Position numbers and translations under genes: made by a program. Shown here in pieces: positions 7,711 through 16,653 of a DNA stretch of 64,000 nucleotides (the first letter of the stretch is position 1; the number at the start of each line of letters is the position of its first letter). The notes below the pieces were generated by a model. It saw only the letters and a list, made by a program, of their open reading frames with translations, had not been told where the DNA came from and searched no databases. The DNA comes from Clostridiales bacterium oral taxon 876 str. F0540 (GTDB taxonomy: Bacteria; Bacillota; Clostridia; Clostridiales; Clostridiaceae). The stretch lies in assembly GCA_000466585.1 (NCBI GenBank), contig KE993473.1, positions 150,553-214,552 on the forward strand. The letters run 5' to 3'.

Positions 7711-8289
7711 ATGAGTTATGTACCTGTTGTTGTTGAACAGACTAATTCTGGAGAACGTTCCTATGATATTTACTCAAGACTGCTTAAGGATAGAATAATT
7801 ATGTTAAATGGCGAGGTAACCGATGATACTGCAAGCATAGTCGTCGCGCAACTGCTTTTTCTTGAATCAGCAGATCCTGAAGCAGACATCAGCTTTTACA
7901 TTAATAGTCCCGGAGGTTCTATTACTGCAGGACTTGCAATTTATGATACAATGAGAGCCATAAAACCGGATGTATCTACAATATGTGTTGGACTTGCAGC
8001 AAGCATGGGATCCTTCTTGCTTACAGCCGGTACCCCAGGCAAACGATATGCTCTTCCAAACAGTGAAATCCTAATACATCAACCTTCAGTATACGGTGGT
8101 TTTCAAGGACAAGCCACTGATATAAAGATTCATACTGAGCATCTTCTCAGAGTTAAGAGCAAGTTAAATAAAATATATAGTGAAGTCACCGGACAGCCGT
8201 TAGAAAAAATAGAAAAAGATATGGAAAGAGATTTTTATATGTCTGCTGAGGAAGCCAAAGAATATGGATTGATCGATAAAATCTTATAA
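7711..8289 (+). CDS. clpP: ATP-dependent Clp protease proteolytic subunit
   Basis: A 192-residue serine protease subunit that forms double heptameric barrels fed by Clp ATPases. The catalytic Ser98 (GLAASMGSFLL) and His123 (LIHQP) are present, as is the acidic residue cluster after TGQPLEKIE. The ATG at 7711 follows GAGAGGTGA; a GTG at 7702 overlaps that site. It stands alone with an AraC-type regulator, not with tig-clpX, so it may be a second ClpP copy of the genome (inference). Confidence 0.92.
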   Translation: MSYVPVVVEQTNSGERSYDIYSRLLKDRIIMLNGEVTDDTASIVVAQLLFLESADPEADISFYINSPGGSITAGLAIYDTMRAIKPDVSTICVGLAASMGSFLLTAGTPGKRYALPNSEILIHQPSVYGGFQGQATDIKIHTEHLLRVKSKLNKIYSEVTGQPLEKIEKDMERDFYMSAEEAKEYGLIDKIL

Positions 8290-8294
8290 AATAT

Positions 8295-8332
8295 AGCTCA
8301 GTATTTTGAGTTTAAATTCAAAATACTGAGCT
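8295..8332. terminator. Hairpin between clpP and the ABC operon
   Basis: A perfect 15-bp stem: AGCTCAGTATTTTGA (8295-8309) and its complement at 8318-8332. It lies between converging genes and can serve both; the T-run is weak. Confidence 0.6.
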
Positions 8333-8352
8333 GTTTATAAATTAAGCAATTA

Positions 8353-9144
8353 TCATACACCTAAATCTCTCTTAGCATAAAAGAAATATGCTGATGCTAA
8401 AAATGCTGCCGCAAGTAAAATAGAGAGGATAGCTATACCTATACTTAGGCCATTTCCATTAACGATGCTTTCATAACTGAAGTATTTAAATGGGGAAAAT
8501 ACATTCAGTGCATTTACACTGTCTGTCAGATCAGTTATTTTAGATATCACATATGATCCAAACAATATCCCTGTTGTAAGAGAGCCTGCTGCTTTCGGCT
8601 TTCTCATAACCGCTGAGATAAAAACCCCAAGTGATAAAAAAATCATCTGGACAATAAACATGCTTAAAAGAAACATCAATACTTCTCCTGTAATGTCTTT
8701 TCCCTTATTATAGGCTGCAACCATAGCTATGGATGAAAGCAAAGTAACTAAATTGATAACTATAATATTTATAAAAGCCGCAAGCATCTTTGAAGATACA
8801 ATAGCTGCTCTGGATATTGGTTTAACCATCAAAAACTCCGCAGTTTTATCCCTTTCCTCTTTTGCTATTATACCGCTCCCAAGAAGTGCAGCATGGATAG
8901 CAGCAGTAACTGCAAGATAAGGAAATAAAAATGCAAAAAACCCGCTCATACTTGTGACATCAAGAGTTCCAAAGCCCAACAGTGCCTTCATGGTATGAGG
9001 CATTTTATCAAAAACCTCATTGTTAGCACCTGAAGAATATGCTGTGTATTTTCCCATGCCGCTAAGAACAAAAAGAAACATACATATACTCCATATAATT
9101 AAAGCTTTACGATTAGCCTTTAATTCTCTAATAAAAACATTCAT
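8353..9144 (-). CDS. ABC-2 type permease
   Basis: A 263-residue membrane protein with about six helices and the ABC-2 exporter pattern: cytoplasmic N-terminus, helix, large loop (DKMPHTMKALLGFG), then KEERDKTAEFLMVKPISRAAI, a segment typical of this family. The ATG at 9144 follows GGGAGGG. It is a paralogue of the next permease upstream (9277-10080), so the pair likely forms the channel for the ATPase at 10086-10967. The last gene of a TetR-ATPase-permease-permease operon, probably an exporter of toxic compounds. Confidence 0.82.
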   Translation of the reverse strand: MNVFIRELKANRKALIIWSICMFLFVLSGMGKYTAYSSGANNEVFDKMPHTMKALLGFGTLDVTSMSGFFAFLFPYLAVTAAIHAALLGSGIIAKEERDKTAEFLMVKPISRAAIVSSKMLAAFINIIVINLVTLLSSIAMVAAYNKGKDITGEVLMFLLSMFIVQMIFLSLGVFISAVMRKPKAAGSLTTGILFGSYVISKITDLTDSVNALNVFSPFKYFSYESIVNGNGLSIGIAILSILLAAAFLASAYFFYAKRDLGV

Positions 9145-9151
9145 AATCAAC

Positions 9152-9221
9152 CCTCCCGTATTCCTTATACTGTACTTGAAGATTATCAATCTTCAAGCCT
9201 CCCGAATTCCTTATACTGCAC
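9152..9221. repeat. Duplicated 24-bp leader segment with hairpin between copies
   Basis: Positions 9152-9175 and 9198-9221 match except for two bases and each contains the GGGAGG ribosome-binding motif read on the minus strand. Between them, 9175-9197 is a perfect 10-bp hairpin (CTTGAAGATT ... AATCTTCAAG). Just upstream, 9220-9240 resembles the start region of the other permease (minus-strand TCACTATG preceded by GGATTA-like sequence). This looks like debris of the gene duplication that made the two permeases. Confidence 0.6.
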
Positions 9222-9276
9222 ATAGTGACTATTAATCCCTATGCCTCATATATTCTTTATTAAACTCAAAAGCATA

Positions 9277-10080
9277 TTAATTAACGGCATGTATGTCCTT
9301 TTTATTATAAATAATATAACTAGTTGCTATTGCAATAACTATAATTACTGCACCAGCAGCCAAGTATTGGGTTTCATAGCTTGCATTTTTTATAATATAT
9401 GTTATATCGAAGTATTTAAAAGGAGATATAAAACGAGTAAGTTCATTATTTTTTTCGGTAGCTATCAGTGCTCCAATCATGTATGTGCCAAAGACAACAC
9501 CGAGTGAAATTGGAAGAACAGATTTAAGCTTGTTAAAAAATACTGAAACAACAACTCCGATTGCTAGAAAAATCAATTGAACAAAGAACAAGGTAAGATT
9601 TATCATGAAAAATATCTTTCCGCTATAATCTACAGTCTTAACACTGTTGGCTATCAGCGACGATGCTCCTAAAAAAACTATATCAGTAGCAAGAATAGTT
9701 GTAAAAGCAGCAAAAAGTTTATAAGTTACTATAGTTGAACGCGATACTGGCTTAACTAAAAGAAAATCTGCCGTTCTCTCCCTTGATTCCTTTGAGATAA
9801 TAGAAGTTCCGAGGTTCATAGCCTGAATAGCTCCACAAAGAATAATAAAAGAAAAAATCATAGAGTAAAAACCTAAGATTGATGTAATATAATCAATATT
9901 TATTCCCAGCATTGCTCTGACGGTTGGAGAATATCCACCTAAGAGTTTTTTGAAATCTTCAGCCTCACTTACCATACTCGGATATATTGAAAGATAAAGT
10001 GCAGCTAGGGCGATTAATGAACACGTCCATATAAAAGTTGATTTTCTCAGTGCTTTAAGTTCAAATAAAAAGATGTTCAT
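9277..10080 (-). CDS. ABC-2 type permease
   Basis: A 267-residue membrane protein with about six helices. It shares with its neighbour the start (MNIFLFELKALRKSTFIW versus MNVFIRELKANRKALIIW) and the SRERTADFLLVKPVSRSTIV segment, so the two arose by duplication. It begins 5 bases after the ATPase stop and is probably translated with it. The pair suggests a heterodimeric membrane part of an exporter; the substrate is unknown. Confidence 0.82.
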   Translation of the reverse strand: MNIFLFELKALRKSTFIWTCSLIALAALYLSIYPSMVSEAEDFKKLLGGYSPTVRAMLGINIDYITSILGFYSMIFSFIILCGAIQAMNLGTSIISKESRERTADFLLVKPVSRSTIVTYKLFAAFTTILATDIVFLGASSLIANSVKTVDYSGKIFFMINLTLFFVQLIFLAIGVVVSVFFNKLKSVLPISLGVVFGTYMIGALIATEKNNELTRFISPFKYFDITYIIKNASYETQYLAAGAVIIVIAIATSYIIYNKKDIHAVN

Positions 10081-10085
10081 AGTGA

Positions 10086-10967
10086 CTAATCCTCCTTTGC
10101 ATAATAATGCATGAAGATTTCTTCAAGGTCAGGCTCATCTATGGATATATTTCGAAGTTCAATCTCAATAAGTTTTTTCATAATGGAGTTTATATTTCCC
10201 TTAAATATAAAGCTGGCTGTATTTCCTTTACACTCAAAATCACTCACTCCTTTAATATTAAGAGCTTCTCTGGTAACACTTGATTTAGCCTCTATGCTTA
10301 TTCTCTTATAATTATTTTCCTGAAGAGTGCTCATTTTTTCAGTTTTGATAATTCTGCCATCCTTAATAAAAGCTACTCTACTGCACATTTTCTGAACTTC
10401 GCTTAATATGTGCGAAGAAAAAAATACTGTAGCTCCCTTTTTATTTTCCTGGTCAATTAATTCGAAAAACTTTTGCTGCATTAAAGGATCAAGTCCGCTT
10501 GTGGGTTCGTCTAAGATAATCAGCTTTGGCTCATGAAGCAGTCCCTGTACTATACCGACTTTTTTCTTGTTTCCGAAAGAGAGATCATCGATTTTCTTTT
10601 TTAGGTCCAAATCCATTATTTCAGCAAGTTCGTTTATTCTCTTTGTGCAGTCCTTTTTATAAAAGCTAGCAGAATACTTTAGCAAATCAATAACCTTCAT
10701 ATTATCGTAGTAAAACACCTCTGAAGGCAAATATCCAAGCTCCTGCCTAACTTCGGGATGTTCAATACAGTTCTTTCCAAAGATAGCTGCACTTCCGCTG
10801 GTAGGAGCTATTAATCCTAATAATGTTCTTATAGTAGTAGATTTCCCAGCTCCATTTGGACCAATGAACCCAAATATTTCTCCCTGCTCCACACTAAGAT
10901 TTACATCAATAATGCCCCTTGCCTTTCCATAATTTTTTGTGAGATCTTTAATTTCAATAACACTCAT
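10086..10967 (-). CDS. ABC transporter ATP-binding protein
   Basis: A 293-residue ATPase with Walker A (GPNGAGKST), Q-loop, signature LSFGNKKK (a relaxed form of LSGGQ, common in ABC-2 exporters), Walker B (LIILDEPTSGLD) and switch His (SSHIL). A C-terminal extension of about 80 residues (SVTREALNIKGVSDFE...) is typical of drug-export ABC-2 ATPases such as DrrA and BcrA. It powers the two permeases downstream. The TetR gene lies 66 bases upstream on the same strand. Confidence 0.9.
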   Translation of the reverse strand: MSVIEIKDLTKNYGKARGIIDVNLSVEQGEIFGFIGPNGAGKSTTIRTLLGLIAPTSGSAAIFGKNCIEHPEVRQELGYLPSEVFYYDNMKVIDLLKYSASFYKKDCTKRINELAEIMDLDLKKKIDDLSFGNKKKVGIVQGLLHEPKLIILDEPTSGLDPLMQQKFFELIDQENKKGATVFFSSHILSEVQKMCSRVAFIKDGRIIKTEKMSTLQENNYKRISIEAKSSVTREALNIKGVSDFECKGNTASFIFKGNINSIMKKLIEIELRNISIDEPDLEEIFMHYYAKED

Positions 10968-11033
10968 GATTTACCCCCTATATCTTCATTTTTAAAAACA
11001 CACTCTAATTGGTTTTATAGATATGGTATTTAG

Positions 11034-11657
11034 TTATAAGTATTCCTCCTTGTAAAAATTGCTTTTTAACATATCCAAACACTCGTCAAATTCTTTAAAC
11101 AATTCATCAAGATCAATTCCAGGATTGTTTTTCATCTGATTGGCATAACCATCAGCAAGCCAAAGAAGCATTTTCATAAAGAGCTTTAGATTAGTACCAT
11201 CTTTAAACTTCGAATAATCCATACCGTCAAAAGCAATTTTATTTCTAAAATCATCTCCCTGTGACAAGATTGTTTTTATGTCATCTCTTACTTCCTCATC
11301 ATTTTCAAAATACACGCTTGTTAAAAAAGATGGGATGTCTGGATGTCTCTTCATAATAGAAATTTCAATGCTTGTTGAAAGTCTGATTCTCTCGAAAAAA
11401 TCTTCAATGGTACTATCAAATTTATCATTAATCTCATTCATAAAAATATTTCCGCACAAATCAATTAAATAAAAGTATAGTGCTCTTTTAGTGCCAAAAT
11501 AGTGAAATACCATTGCTTTCGAAATTCCAGCGGCAGCTGCAATATCACTGACCGATGTTTTCTTATATCCATTAGTTCCAAAGCACTTAAGGGCTGCATT
11601 AATAATTGTATTTTGTTTTTCTGAAGATAAACCTAAAAATTTTTCCAAATGTTTCAC
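11034..11657 (-). CDS. TetR family regulator of the ABC operon
   Basis: A 207-residue regulator. The N-terminal helix-turn-helix (NGYKKTSVSDIAAAAGISKA MVFHYFG, about residues 29-56) is canonical; the rest is a helical ligand domain. It is the first gene of the exporter operon. Two palindromes matching each other (11670-11686 and 11704-11716) lie directly upstream, so it probably represses its own operon until a compound is bound. Confidence 0.88.
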   Translation of the reverse strand: MKHLEKFLGLSSEKQNTIINAALKCFGTNGYKKTSVSDIAAAAGISKAMVFHYFGTKRALYFYLIDLCGNIFMNEINDKFDSTIEDFFERIRLSTSIEISIMKRHPDIPSFLTSVYFENDEEVRDDIKTILSQGDDFRNKIAFDGMDYSKFKDGTNLKLFMKMLLWLADGYANQMKNNPGIDLDELFKEFDECLDMLKSNFYKEEYL

Positions 11658-11669
11658 CTCTTAATTTTA

Positions 11670-11716
11670 TAAACCGAATCGGTTTATTTAATTATAATTC
11701 TATAAACCGATTCGGT
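11670..11716. promoter_or_regulatory. Pair of TetR operators
   Basis: TAAACCGAATCGGTTTA (11670-11686) is a perfect 17-bp palindrome around one base. ACCGATTCGGT (11706-11716) repeats its core with the centre inverted. Centres are 33 bases apart, about three helical turns. They lie 12 to 60 bases upstream of the TetR start codon. Confidence 0.75.
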
Positions 11717-11759
11717 CAATAGGGATAATATAAAAAAACTATCACAAACTAATATAATC

Positions 11760-11840
11760 TATATAGAAAGCATTAAATATTTTCACATTGAAATGGTTTA
11801 TAGGACTGCTCAATATGATTAGGCATTTGCTTTCTATATA
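11760..11840 (+). repeat. 13-bp inverted repeat enclosing 55 nt upstream of guaC
   Basis: TATATAGAAAGCA (11760-11772) is perfectly complementary to 11828-11840. The enclosed part has its own small stem (ATTTTCA-CAT-TGAAAT). It could be a structured leader of guaC, but I could not match it to the purine, preQ1 or other riboswitch signatures I know. A TATAAT at 11753-11758 would place the start of transcription inside the left arm. Confidence 0.35.
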
Positions 11841-11880
11841 AATATTTAACTATTTAAATTTATACTTAGAGGTGCCGCAT

Positions 11881-12864
11881 ATGGAAAACGTGTTTGATTA
11901 CGAAGATATTCAGCTGATTCCCGCAAAATGTATTGTAAGTAGCCGCTCAGAATGTGATACAAGCATTTGCTTTGGAGGCCGAACTTTTAGACTGCCTATA
12001 GTTCCTGCGAATATGCAGACTATTATTGATGAGAAAATTGCTCTTTATCTTGCAGAGAATAATTATTTTTACATTATGCACCGCTTTGAACCAGAAAAAC
12101 GTTTATCTTTTGTTAAAGATATGAAGTCACGTGGATTATTCGCCTCCATCAGCGTTGGGGTTAAAGATGAAGAATATAAATTTATTAAAGAGTTATCAAA
12201 AGAAAATCTCTCACCTGAATATATAACTATAGACATTGCACATGGTCATTCTAATGCTGTCATAGATATGATCAGGTATATAAAGGAGTACTTGCCGAAA
12301 AGCTTCGTTATTGCAGGAAATGTAGGAACTCCCGAAGCCGTAAGAGAATTGGAACATGCCGGTGCTGATGCTACCAAGGTAGGAATTGGTCCAGGAAAGG
12401 TATGTATTACTAAAATTAAGACTGGATTCGGAACTGGGGGCTGGCAGCTAGCTGCCCTTCGCTGGTGCTCAAAAGCAGCAAGCAAACCAATAATAGCTGA
12501 TGGAGGGATTCGAACCCATGGAGATATAGCAAAATCAGTCAGGTTTGGCGCTTCCATGGTTATGATCGGTTCATTATTTGCTGGTCATGAAGAGTCTCCG
12601 GGAGTAACAATTGAAAAGAATGGAAAACTTTATAAAGAATATTTTGGCTCTGCTTCAGAGTTTCAAAAAGGTGAAAAGAAGAATGTAGAAGGAAAAAAAA
12701 TGTTTGTAGAGTTTAAAGGTTCATTAAAGGATACCTTAATAGAAATGGAACAGGATCTTCAATCTTCAATTTCTTATGCAGGCGGAAAAAACTTAGATGC
12801 ACTCCGCAATGTCGACTATGTAATTGTTAAAAATTCAATTTTTAACGGTGATAGAGTATATTAA
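11881..12864 (+). CDS. guaC: GMP reductase
   Basis: A 327-residue enzyme that converts GMP to IMP with NADPH in purine salvage. The sequence follows the Bacillus-type GuaC throughout: MENVFDYEDIQLIPAKCIV, IDIAHGHSN, the catalytic-loop Cys in GIGPGKVCITK, IADGGIRTHGD, and SISYAGG near the end. The ATG at 11881 is used with AGAGGTG upstream; the GTG at 11872 overlaps that site. There is no CBS module, which separates it from IMP dehydrogenase. A single-gene unit ended by a terminator at 12872-12901. Confidence 0.95.
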   Translation: MENVFDYEDIQLIPAKCIVSSRSECDTSICFGGRTFRLPIVPANMQTIIDEKIALYLAENNYFYIMHRFEPEKRLSFVKDMKSRGLFASISVGVKDEEYKFIKELSKENLSPEYITIDIAHGHSNAVIDMIRYIKEYLPKSFVIAGNVGTPEAVRELEHAGADATKVGIGPGKVCITKIKTGFGTGGWQLAALRWCSKAASKPIIADGGIRTHGDIAKSVRFGASMVMIGSLFAGHEESPGVTIEKNGKLYKEYFGSASEFQKGEKKNVEGKKMFVEFKGSLKDTLIEMEQDLQSSISYAGGKNLDALRNVDYVIVKNSIFNGDRVY

Positions 12865-12871
12865 TATAAAA

Positions 12872-12901
12872 GCCCCCAGCATTTCTGCTAGGGGTTTCTA
12901 T
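12872..12901. terminator. Bidirectional terminator between guaC and L,D-transpeptidase gene
   Basis: CCCCCAGCA and TGCTAGGGG form a stem with a short loop, flanked by AAAG on the left and TTTCTATTT on the right, which suits both directions. Confidence 0.7.
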
Positions 12902-12903
12902 TT

Positions 12904-14283
12904 CTAATAATAACATACAATAGGAGTGCCTGGGTTTATGTTTTGAAATATAGTTTTTGCTAAGTCATACGGAGCATTTACGCAGCCATGTGACCCATTC
13001 GTTTTATAAATAACTCCGCCAAACTCTTTTCTCCAGCTGGCATCATGAATTCCAATCCCTCCATTAAATGGCATCCAGAAGTTAACGGGTGATGCATAAT
13101 CCTGTCCTTTTAAAACAGCATCCCTATCTTTATATTTTAATTTGTAAATACCCGCTGGCGTTGTGTGTCCTAAACTTATATTTCCTGTAACTACATCCCC
13201 TTGTACTACAAGAGAACCATTTTTATAAAACCATAAATGCTGCTTTGACATATCGATCTCTACATAAGTATTTCCAATATCATTGTTGCTGTGTGAAGCT
13301 GCGGTCTGCGAATATTGTGGTTCCTTGCTTACTGTTTTTCCGTCTTTTATAGACGCAATCAAATCTTGAACTTCTTTATTCGTATTAACAGACCAGCCAT
13401 AATCACCGCCGCTTACCTTTATTGTCTGTCCTGAAGATGCGGCAAAGCTTCTTGTCTTTCCCACTGTATTATACTTGCCTGCAATATCAGAAAAGTAGCT
13501 CTTTATCTTCGCCTCATCAAGTTTTGTCTCACAGTTTTCATCAACGCTGATCCACTTGTTTATCAGTTGTCCATCTATTATTTCTTTGCTTTCGCCAAAG
13601 CTGTAGGTAATCTTGGAAGTTAAATATTTATTAAGAGTATTTTTAGCCTCTACAACTTTTTCGGACTTAGAAGTAAGCTGTGGATTTACATAGCAACTTT
13701 TTGCCTCCAAATCCAGTGATCTTTCTCCTTTAGAAACTGCTTCTTCAGCCTCTTTATATAAAATATCCTTATTTATCTTAGTTCCCAGAACTTCATCTAC
13801 AATTACATAACTATTATCTGTATACTTTAAGCTTGCATTTTTAGGCTCAATTATATTGCTGTTTTGGAAACAGGAAAGCTTGTCTATTTTTTTCTGCAAC
13901 ATATCTTTATCAAAAATAATTCCCAAGTTAATTTCATTATTTTTTTTATTAAAAAATGCTGAAATCCATTTTATAGGCTTTTGACTATCCTTTAATTCCT
14001 TGATCTTTTCTTCTGAACTATACTTTAAACCAATATCCTCTGCTTTAATCTGTTCTTGTTTATTTCCTCTTTCCTTTAATTCTAAGGAATATTCCTTTAA
14101 TCTTGCATCCATTTCTCCCTTTGCCTGCTCTAAGGTTTTTCCTGAAACATCAATTCCATTAATCACAGAACCGGAATAAAAATGATTATTAAAATATATT
14201 GCCGGGCCTCCATATGCTATAAGCAATACAAGAAGAGAAATTAAAACACCAATTAAAACTTTTTTGTGTTTGATCTTTACCAT
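12904..14283 (-). CDS. L,D-transpeptidase with peptidoglycan-binding domain (YkuD)
   Basis: A 459-residue exported protein. A basic N-terminus and one helix (about residues 8-30) anchor it. Two PG_binding_4-like stretches follow (VINGIDVSGKTLEQAKGEM is typical of these proteins). The C-terminal YkuD catalytic domain (about 340-459) shows GIGIHDASW and SHGCVNAPYDLA with the nucleophile Cys. It likely makes 3-3 cross-links in peptidoglycan, which can confer resistance to beta-lactams and lysozyme. A single gene, with its promoter in the divergent region toward 14577. Confidence 0.9.
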   Translation of the reverse strand: MVKIKHKKVLIGVLISLLVLLIAYGGPAIYFNNHFYSGSVINGIDVSGKTLEQAKGEMDARLKEYSLELKERGNKQEQIKAEDIGLKYSSEEKIKELKDSQKPIKWISAFFNKKNNEINLGIIFDKDMLQKKIDKLSCFQNSNIIEPKNASLKYTDNSYVIVDEVLGTKINKDILYKEAEEAVSKGERSLDLEAKSCYVNPQLTSKSEKVVEAKNTLNKYLTSKITYSFGESKEIIDGQLINKWISVDENCETKLDEAKIKSYFSDIAGKYNTVGKTRSFAASSGQTIKVSGGDYGWSVNTNKEVQDLIASIKDGKTVSKEPQYSQTAASHSNNDIGNTYVEIDMSKQHLWFYKNGSLVVQGDVVTGNISLGHTTPAGIYKLKYKDRDAVLKGQDYASPVNFWMPFNGGIGIHDASWRKEFGGVIYKTNGSHGCVNAPYDLAKTIFQNINPGTPIVCYY

Positions 14284-14506
14284 TTTGTAAGTACCATCCC
14301 CTTTATACCAGCAGAAAATTGAAAGCTTGTATTTTTCTTAGGTAAGCCTATATTTCATTGTATGTACTAAGTCTTATATTTAAAACCAATATAATAATTA
14401 GATACTTACTACATTATATATAATAGCATGCTATCCTTATATTTCCAAGCATTGTTTTATTCTTATTATCATAATACAAACTTTTATTCTCTGCCTGTTA
14501 TTTTTT

Positions 14507-14515
14507 TGCTATAAT
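14507..14515 (+). promoter_or_regulatory. Extended -10 promoter of the yceG/telA operon
   Basis: TGCTATAAT is a full extended -10 element, 62 bases before the start codon. No good -35 box is seen at the right distance, which fits an extended -10 promoter. Confidence 0.45.
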
Positions 14516-14576
14516 ATAAATATCTTTAAATTTATAAAAAAACAAACCAGAAATTGAGTGTTAACAGGAGATACTT

Positions 14577-15521
14577 ATGAGTAAGGATAGAATAGAAACT
14601 GAAGCTTACAAGGCAAGCTCTGAAATAGGAGATAAAATATATAAAGAAGATTCTTTTTTTTATAAACCCTGGCAGTTTGCAGATTATGATATAAAAACAT
14701 GTACGTTAAAGAGTACTTATGAGGAAATTTATATATGGGGAACGCATCAGGCAATGTTTCGGCCCGGCTTTAAGGTGGAAGAAAATCAAGTATATATTCC
14801 TAACTTATTTGCAAAAATAAGCGGTGTTCATACCAGCAGGAGGCAGTATAGGAAAGAAATAAAACTGCTTAGAAAGACTCCAAATGCTTTATTTTTTCCA
14901 TCCTTTCCGCTTTATAGAGCAAAACCTTCAAGACTTAATAATAGATCATATTATTCAGTACTTGACGCTTCTGGTTATATTGATAAAAAAAAGCTTTTAT
15001 CATCACAATTTTGGAAATACAGACAGCTTAGAACTTCTGCTCAAAATATTATAGCCGACAGAATAATTGATTTTTGCTCTCTTTCAAGGTTTAAAAATTA
15101 CGAACTTTGGAGCACTGAATCTAAGAAAGGCTTGCTGGATACAGTAACAGACTTTCTTCAAAATTTTGATATTAATATTAATTTAAATACAAATAACAAA
15201 GGTCTTGAAGCTGCTAAAATAAGAGTGTTTAATATTTTAAACGATATTGATGAACCTTTGATAAGGCTTATGTCAAAGTTTGACTATCCTTCCTATGTTC
15301 CTAAGCTTATAGTTTATAATAATGGGAGTAAATTTTCAAAGGTAACCTTTGAAGATACACTCAAACTCACATTTATGAACAGTCTTGGAATAGATGTAAT
15401 AATCTATAATCCGGCTGGATTTAATGACATAGAGGATTTTATAAAAGAAAGCTATTATGATATACACAGACTTGAAGACGTAGCTTTTAATCTAGGTTAT
15501 AGTTCTTGGACACTATTTTAA
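14577..15521 (+). CDS. YceG-like (tellurite/Ter-module) protein, short form
   Basis: A 314-residue protein with no membrane segment. It resembles part of YceG of Bacillus, a component of the Ter-type stress modules (KPWQFADYDIKTCTLKSTYEE, IIYNPAGFNDIEDFI). The family member in Bacillus is, from memory, clearly longer (over 500 residues), so this is a short form. Its biochemical function is unknown. The gene lies 42 bases before a TelA homologue, a pairing seen in Bacillus yceG-yceH. No TerD-type genes lie here, so the pair may act apart from a full ter operon. Confidence 0.6.
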   Translation: MSKDRIETEAYKASSEIGDKIYKEDSFFYKPWQFADYDIKTCTLKSTYEEIYIWGTHQAMFRPGFKVEENQVYIPNLFAKISGVHTSRRQYRKEIKLLRKTPNALFFPSFPLYRAKPSRLNNRSYYSVLDASGYIDKKKLLSSQFWKYRQLRTSAQNIIADRIIDFCSLSRFKNYELWSTESKKGLLDTVTDFLQNFDININLNTNNKGLEAAKIRVFNILNDIDEPLIRLMSKFDYPSYVPKLIVYNNGSKFSKVTFEDTLKLTFMNSLGIDVIIYNPAGFNDIEDFIKESYYDIHRLEDVAFNLGYSSWTLF

Positions 15522-15526
15522 AATTA

Positions 15527-15563
15527 AATCACCCAGTGTTTCGAATGAAAGGGGAAATAAAAG
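15527..15563 (+). promoter_or_regulatory. Copy (a) of the dispersed 5' element: 3' tail only
   Basis: ACCCAGTGTTTCGA followed by ATGAAAGGGGAAA (15531-15557) matches the tail of copies (b) at 32001-32025 and (d) at 63966-63996. It carries the ribosome binding site of telA. The two hairpins seen in full copies are absent here, since the previous gene ends at 15521. Confidence 0.65.
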
Positions 15564-16634
15564 ATGGATTATACTGATGAAAAACAGGAGCTTCAATTAA
15601 AAATTGATGAAATCAGAAAAACTCTTGAGGATTCTTCCGAGGTTAAAGCACTTACAAATGCAGTTGAAATTAGTAACCCTAATTCAATTATGGAATTTGG
15701 AAATGGCCCTGCTGAAGAAGTTTCCAAATTTGCAGATAAAATTCTTCATTCAATAAGGGGCAGCAACATAGAAAGTTCCAGTGTTATGCTTAAAGAATTG
15801 TCTAATCTTATGTCCAGATTTGATAAGGAGGAACTTTTAGGGGAGGCTAAGGGAGGTTTTATTTCAAAGCTGTTCAGAGACAGCAAAAAAGCTGTTGAAA
15901 AGTTATTAAGTAAATATCAATCCTTAGGTAAAGAAATTGATAAGATATATAAAGAAATAACCGTATACAAAAATGAACTGACAAATACTAATGACATGCT
16001 GGAAGAAATGTTTTCTCAAAACCTGGAATATTATAAAAAACTTGAAAAGTATACTATAGCAGGAAATCTAATTATTAGAAGACTTGAAGAAACCGAACTT
16101 CCAAAGTACGAGTCCTTAGCAATGTCAGGAGACGCGGAAGCAAACTTAAATCTTCAAACCATTAATAATGCTATTGAAATGATGAAGATTAGAGTTCATG
16201 ATCTTGAGCTTGCTAAAGTTGTTGCCATGCAGACAGCTCCTCAGATAAGAATTATACAAAGAAGTAATTTTAAGCTTATTGGGAAAATTCATTCTGCTTT
16301 TGTCATAACTATTCCAATATTTAAAAACGGCATGATTCAGGCAGTTACTTTAAAAAGGCAAAATCTTATTGCAGAATCTATGGTAGCGCTTGATAGAACC
16401 ACAAATGAACTTTTACTAAAAAATGCAGAGAATATTAAAAATCAAAGCATTGAAATAGCTAGGCTTTCAGGCAACTCTTCCATAAAGATAGAAACTTTGG
16501 AGAATACATGGAAAACTATTGTGGAAGGAATAAATGAGACAAGAAAAATTGAAGAGGAAAATAAAAAGCTTAGAGAAGAAAGCAGTAAAAAGATAAACGA
16601 AATGCAGGTAGATTTCCTTCAAAAAATTAAATAG
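15564..16634 (+). CDS. Toxic anion resistance protein TelA family
   Basis: A 356-residue, strongly helical cytoplasmic protein of the TelA/KlaA/YceH family (SVMLKELSNLMSRFDKEEL, GKIHSAFVITIPIFKNGMIQA, LNLQTINNAIEMMK). Relatives are linked to tellurite, colicin and cell-envelope stress tolerance, but the molecular action is not known. Long coiled coils are expected over about residues 120-220 and 310-356. It forms an operon with the yceG-like gene, and its start is preceded by a dispersed 5' element shared with three other genes in the window. Confidence 0.85.
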   Translation: MDYTDEKQELQLKIDEIRKTLEDSSEVKALTNAVEISNPNSIMEFGNGPAEEVSKFADKILHSIRGSNIESSSVMLKELSNLMSRFDKEELLGEAKGGFISKLFRDSKKAVEKLLSKYQSLGKEIDKIYKEITVYKNELTNTNDMLEEMFSQNLEYYKKLEKYTIAGNLIIRRLEETELPKYESLAMSGDAEANLNLQTINNAIEMMKIRVHDLELAKVVAMQTAPQIRIIQRSNFKLIGKIHSAFVITIPIFKNGMIQAVTLKRQNLIAESMVALDRTTNELLLKNAENIKNQSIEIARLSGNSSIKIETLENTWKTIVEGINETRKIEEENKKLREESSKKINEMQVDFLQKIK

Positions 16635-16653
16635 AGACACTATATTTTTACAG

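Noticed and set aside
11760..11840. Purine (G-box) or preQ1 riboswitch before guaC
   Set aside because: The conserved junction sequences of these aptamers are absent.
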